The notes under the pieces are model-generated. The model had not been told where the DNA came from and searched no databases. It saw only the letters and a list, made by a program, of their open reading frames with translations. Source: CAZGSV01 sp964528605 (GTDB lineage Bacteria; Armatimonadota; Zipacnadia; CAZGSV01). From it: DNA of 24,399 nt. The translations under genes and the position numbers were made by a program. Of this stretch, positions 21,118-24,399 are shown one piece after another (positions within the stretch are counted from its first letter, which is position 1; each line of letters opens with the position of its first letter). Location: NCBI GenBank assembly GCA_964528605.1, contig CAZGSV010000046.1, positions 1-24,399 on the forward strand, given 5' to 3'.

Positions 21118-21681
21118 TCAGAACTGCGCCTCTGCGAGGACGGCTCCATCTGCGACGTTGAGCAGGCGAATGCCACGCTCGTCAAGTACCCCCATGGTGT
21201 TCACCTGTTTGCCCTCGACCTGATGTTTGCTCAGGCTGGGGCTGCCCGGATTGACGAGCCAGACGTTGCCGACCTTCTGGAGCACCGGGAGGTGAATGTG
21301 GCCGAACAGGGCCACGCTCGCCCGGAAGCGCGCGGCAAGTGCCGGCAGCGCCTGGCGCGGGTAGTGATCACCGTGCGTGACCAGCACCGTGCGGCCCGCC
21401 GCCACGGCCAGCGCCACAGGCCGCACCAGGGGCATCTCCAATACCTGCTCATCAATCTCGGCGTCGCAGTTGCCCTTGGCGATGAGTACGGGCACCGAGC
21501 AGGCTTTGATGGCCTCCGCAAGTTGTGAAGGTGCGTAACCCGGTACGACCGGATTCCGAGGGCCGTGGTACAACACGTCCCCCGTATGCAATATTAACTC
21601 CAGGTCAGGACCCGCCAGTTCAAGGGCCCGGAGCCATGCGGGGTGGTCTCCATGCGTGTCGCCGATGAGCAGAACGGACAT
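21118..21681 (-). CDS. YfcE-type phosphodiesterase (MJ0936 family)
   Basis: A 187-residue cytoplasmic metallophosphoesterase. Metal-site motifs are complete: GDTHGD (Asp8, His10), HTGDVLYHG (Asp35), KGNCD (Asn71), THGDHY (His103), FGHIH (His128, His130), and NPGSPS near the end. Length and motif order match the YfcE/MJ0936 family better than the longer relative at 295-1023. The ATG at 21681 begins MSVLLIGDTHG; a longer in-frame start would run back into uvrA. It follows uvrA by 19 bases and is probably co-transcribed with it. The physiological substrate is unknown. Confidence 0.9.
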   Translation of the reverse strand: MSVLLIGDTHGDHPAWLRALELAGPDLELILHTGDVLYHGPRNPVVPGYAPSQLAEAIKACSVPVLIAKGNCDAEIDEQVLEMPLVRPVALAVAAGRTVLVTHGDHYPRQALPALAARFRASVALFGHIHLPVLQKVGNVWLVNPGSPSLSKHQVEGKQVNTMGVLDERGIRLLNVADGAVLAEAQF

Positions 21682-21700
21682 TTCGTTACTCTTCTTGTGG

Positions 21701-24399
21701 TTATCGGCCGGCGCGGGTCTGGGCTGGAGCCTTTTCCGCCCGGTGGGCCCTGCCTGGCGTGCGTTTGGCAGACCTGCCGTCCCCGCCGGCGCCGCCTTTG
21801 AGCACGTCGCGCAGGAATTGCCCGGTGTAGGACTCCGGCACCCTGGTGACCGCCTCCGGAGGCCCCGCGGTGACCACTTCACCGCCCTTGTCGCCGCCCT
21901 CGGGGCCCAGATCAATGACCCAGTCGGCCACTTTCACCACTTCCAGGTTGTGCTCGATGACCACGACGGTGTTGCCCAGGTCAACCAGAGCGTTGAGCAC
22001 GCCGAGGAGTTTCTCGACGTCCGCCAGGTGGAGTCCCGTGGTGGGCTCGTCGAGCAGGTAGAGTGTGGACCCGGTATCGCGACGGCTGAGTTCCTTGGCG
22101 AGTTTCACGCGCTGGGCTTCGCCGCCCGAGAGGGTGGGGGCCGGCTGGCCGAGTTTGATGTAGCCGAGGCCGACATCCACCAGCGTCTGGAGCATCCGCT
22201 TGATGCGCGGGATGTTGCCGAAGTGCTCAATGGCCTCGTCCACGGTCATGTCTAGGACCTGGGCAATGTTCTTGCCCTTGTAGCGGACCTCGAGCGTCTC
22301 GCGGTTGTAGCGGTTGCCCTTGCACGTCTGGCAGGAGATGAAGACGTCGGGCAGGAAGAGCATCTCGATGCGCTTGACGCCGTCGCCTTCGCAGTCGTCG
22401 CAGCGGCCGCCGGGGACGTTGAAACTGAAGCGGCCCGGAGCGTAGCCGCGCTGCCGGGCTTCGGGCGTCTGCGCGAAGATGTCGCGGATGGGGCCGAAGA
22501 CGCCCACGTAAGTGGCCGGGTTGGAGCGCGGCGTGCGACCGATCGGGTCTTGGTCAATGCTGATTATCTTGTCAATGAACTCAAGCCCCTCGAGGGCGCG
22601 GCAGGCACCGGCGGCGAGGCGCGCATGGTGCAGGCGCCGGGCCACGGCGGGATAGAGGGTCTCGGTGACCAGGCTACTCTTGCCCGAGCCCGAGACTCCG
22701 GTGACGCATACGAAGCACCCCAGCGGTATCTCCACCGTCAGGTTCTTGAGGTTGTTGTGGGTGGCGCCCTCGATGACCAGGGCCCGCCCATTGCCCCCCC
22801 GCCGCCGCGCCGGCAATGGTATGGTGCGCTTGCCGGCCAGGAATTGCCCGGTGACCGACCCCGGGCAACGCTTGATCTTAGGGATGGGGCCAGCCACCAC
22901 CACGCGCCCGCCGTGCGTCCCCGCGCCCGGGCCGAAGTCCACGATGAAGTCGGCGCTGCAGATCGTCTGCAGGTCGTGTTCGACCACGACCACCGTGTTG
23001 CCTAGGTCGCGCAGGCGCTTGAGCGTAGCGATCAACATGGCGTTATCTCGCTGGTGCAGGCCGATGGTCGGCTCGTCGAGTATGTAGAGCACGCCGACCA
23101 GGCCCGAGCCGATCTGCGTAGCCAAGCGAATGCGCTGGGTCTCGCCGCCGGCGAGGGTGGGCGCGGAGCGGTCGAGCGTCAGGTAGCCTATCCCCACGTC
23201 AATCATGAAGTGCAGCCGGGCCTTGATCTCCTTGAGGATGTCCGCGGTGATCTGCGTTTTCACCGGGTCGAGCGACAGGGCCGAGAAGAACTCGTAGGCA
23301 TGGTCGATGGCCATCCGGGTGAGGTCGTGGATGGACTTGCCCCCGATCTTGACGAAGAGCGCCTCTGGCCGCAGGCGCGAACCGTTGCAGGCGGGGCACG
23401 GCGTGGGCGCGATGAAGCGCGTGTAGTACTGGCGCATCTCCTCCGAGGAGGTCTCCTTGAACTTGCGCTCGTTGGAGGGGATCACGCCCTCCCACTTCTT
23501 GCGCCAGCGGTACACCCGTCCGTGCCTGGTGCGGTAGACGAATTCGATCTCGCGCGCGCCGGAGCCGTAGAGCACTAGGCGCTGCTGCTCGGTGGAGATG
23601 TCCTTCCACGGACGGCCCAGATCAATGTTGAAGGAGCGCTCGAGGGCCTCGAGCACGTTGCGTGCGGGGGGGGAATCGGGATCGCCGAGCACCGGTATGG
23701 CGCCCTGCCGCAAGGAGAGGTCGGGGTTGGGCGCCACCAGGCTCGGGTCCATCTCGAGCGTGGTCCCCAGGCCGTCGCACGCCTCGCACCGGCCCTGGGG
23801 GTTGTTGAAGGAGAACATCTGGGGCGTGATCTCAGGGTAGTTGACACCGCAGTCCGGGCAGGAAAGGTCGCGGCTGAGGAGCACTTCCTGGCCGCCGTCC
23901 GCCGGGGAGAGGATCACCAGGCCGTTGGACATCCTGAGCGCCGTCTCCACCGATTCCGCGATGCGGCTGCGCGCCGTCGGCTTGACCAGCACGCGGTCCA
24001 CGACCAGTTCAATGCGGTGCTTGCGCCGCTCGTCGAGCGCGATCTCGTCGCTCAGGTCGAGCACCTGACCGTTGACTCGGACGCGGGCGAAGCCTTGCTT
24101 GCGCGCGTTGGCGAAGAGTTCGCGGTACTCACCCTTGCGCTCGCGCACCAACGGCGCCAGTATCTGGAGCCGCTCGCCCTCGCCCCAGGCGAGCGCCCGG
24201 TCCACCATCTGGTCCAGGCCTTGCGACTGAATCTCGCGCCCGCACTTGTAGCAGTAGACCGTGCCCGCGCGCGCGAAGAGCACGCGCAGGTAGTCGTAGA
24301 CCTCGGTGATGGTGGCCACCGTGGACCTGGGGTTGTGGCCCGCGCTCTTCTGTTCAATGGCTATCGCGGGAGAGAGGCCCTCGATGCGGTCCACCTTGG
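21701..24399 (-). CDS. uvrA: Excinuclease ABC subunit A (N terminus outside window)
   Basis: DNA-damage recognition ATPase of nucleotide excision repair. About 900 residues are visible. The frame is open to the window edge, and the visible start (KVDRIEGLSPAIAIEQKSAGHNPRST) is the segment ~90 residues into a normal UvrA, so the N-terminal Walker A is missing only by truncation. Visible landmarks in order: CYKCGRE; CPDCG and CEACDGLG (zinc module); CPACNGSRL; LAGGETQRIRLATQIGSGL with YILDEPTIGLHQRDN; the second Walker A GVSGSGKSS; GGRCDDCEGDGV with SCQTCKGNRYN; LSGGEAQRVKLAKEL and LLDEPTTGLH. A basic tail of ~35 residues follows the usual end, YTGQFLRDVL. Confidence 0.97.
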   Translation of the reverse strand, partial: KVDRIEGLSPAIAIEQKSAGHNPRSTVATITEVYDYLRVLFARAGTVYCYKCGREIQSQGLDQMVDRALAWGEGERLQILAPLVRERKGEYRELFANARKQGFARVRVNGQVLDLSDEIALDERRKHRIELVVDRVLVKPTARSRIAESVETALRMSNGLVILSPADGGQEVLLSRDLSCPDCGVNYPEITPQMFSFNNPQGRCEACDGLGTTLEMDPSLVAPNPDLSLRQGAIPVLGDPDSPPARNVLEALERSFNIDLGRPWKDISTEQQRLVLYGSGAREIEFVYRTRHGRVYRWRKKWEGVIPSNERKFKETSSEEMRQYYTRFIAPTPCPACNGSRLRPEALFVKIGGKSIHDLTRMAIDHAYEFFSALSLDPVKTQITADILKEIKARLHFMIDVGIGYLTLDRSAPTLAGGETQRIRLATQIGSGLVGVLYILDEPTIGLHQRDNAMLIATLKRLRDLGNTVVVVEHDLQTICSADFIVDFGPGAGTHGGRVVVAGPIPKIKRCPGSVTGQFLAGKRTIPLPARRRGGNGRALVIEGATHNNLKNLTVEIPLGCFVCVTGVSGSGKSSLVTETLYPAVARRLHHARLAAGACRALEGLEFIDKIISIDQDPIGRTPRSNPATYVGVFGPIRDIFAQTPEARQRGYAPGRFSFNVPGGRCDDCEGDGVKRIEMLFLPDVFISCQTCKGNRYNRETLEVRYKGKNIAQVLDMTVDEAIEHFGNIPRIKRMLQTLVDVGLGYIKLGQPAPTLSGGEAQRVKLAKELSRRDTGSTLYLLDEPTTGLHLADVEKLLGVLNALVDLGNTVVVIEHNLEVVKVADWVIDLGPEGGDKGGEVVTAGPPEAVTRVPESYTGQFLRDVLKGGAGGDGRSAKRTPGRAHRAEKAPAQTRAGR

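Noticed and set aside
21701..24399. Truncated or broken uvrA
   Set aside because: The missing ~90 N-terminal residues lie beyond the window edge; all visible motifs are intact.

Overview
This is a GC-rich bacterial chromosomal segment with dense, operonic genes, strong Shine-Dalgarno sites and frequent TTG starts (hisH, gldA-like, the TPR/zinc-ribbon gene and the surface protein). No phage, plasmid, IS or CRISPR element is visible. The most informative taxonomic marker is a cell-surface protein that joins a signal peptide, one SLH domain, a collagen-like Gly-X-Y stretch, a coiled coil and a beta-barrel-like region ending in Phe. SLH-anchored porins of this type are known from diderm Terrabacteria (Deinococcota, Negativicutes, Cyanobacteria, Armatimonadota). 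An Armatimonadota-like host is my best guess, but it is inference only.

Layout. (1) 1-4498, plus strand: the end of an unknown gene, a calcineurin-type phosphoesterase, a small membrane protein, then hisB-hisH, a SAM-methyltransferase-like gene and a TIM-barrel glycosidase-like gene. (2) 4533-6557, minus strand: an ECF-type sigma factor whose long C-terminal part contains one clear and one degenerate BFN (DUF151)-like domain. It is divergent from (3) a complete GH2 beta-mannosidase (6694-9177, plus) with a good sigma-70-type promoter. (4) 9190-10206, minus strand: a 72-codon remnant resembling the start of a Gfo/Idh/MocA oxidoreductase, and a protein with a serine-recombinase-like fold that lacks the catalytic serine. 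(5) 10292-11643, plus strand: a 25-codon leader ORF translationally coupled to a LarA/DUF2088 family gene.

(6) 11660-19062, minus strand: an eight-gene operon starting from a TTGCCT-N17-TAGAAT promoter. It encodes a GldA-like ATPase, a GldF-like permease, a GldG-like auxiliary protein, a DUF4340 protein, a secreted protein, a membrane TPR/zinc-ribbon protein, an Ogt-type DNA repair methyltransferase and a four-TM YvlD/holin-like protein. (7) 19239-20852, minus strand: the SLH-collagen-barrel surface protein, with a near-consensus promoter, a long foldable 5' leader and a textbook intrinsic terminator. (8) 21118-24399, minus strand: uvrA (5' end outside the window) followed by a YfcE-type phosphodiesterase.

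Most of the content is housekeeping or envelope related. The observations most worth following are the sigma factor fused to tandem BFN-like domains, the catalytically dead recombinase-fold protein, the coupled leader ORF with overlapping divergent promoters, and the structured leader of the surface-protein mRNA. All family assignments come from reading motifs by eye; no database search was run.
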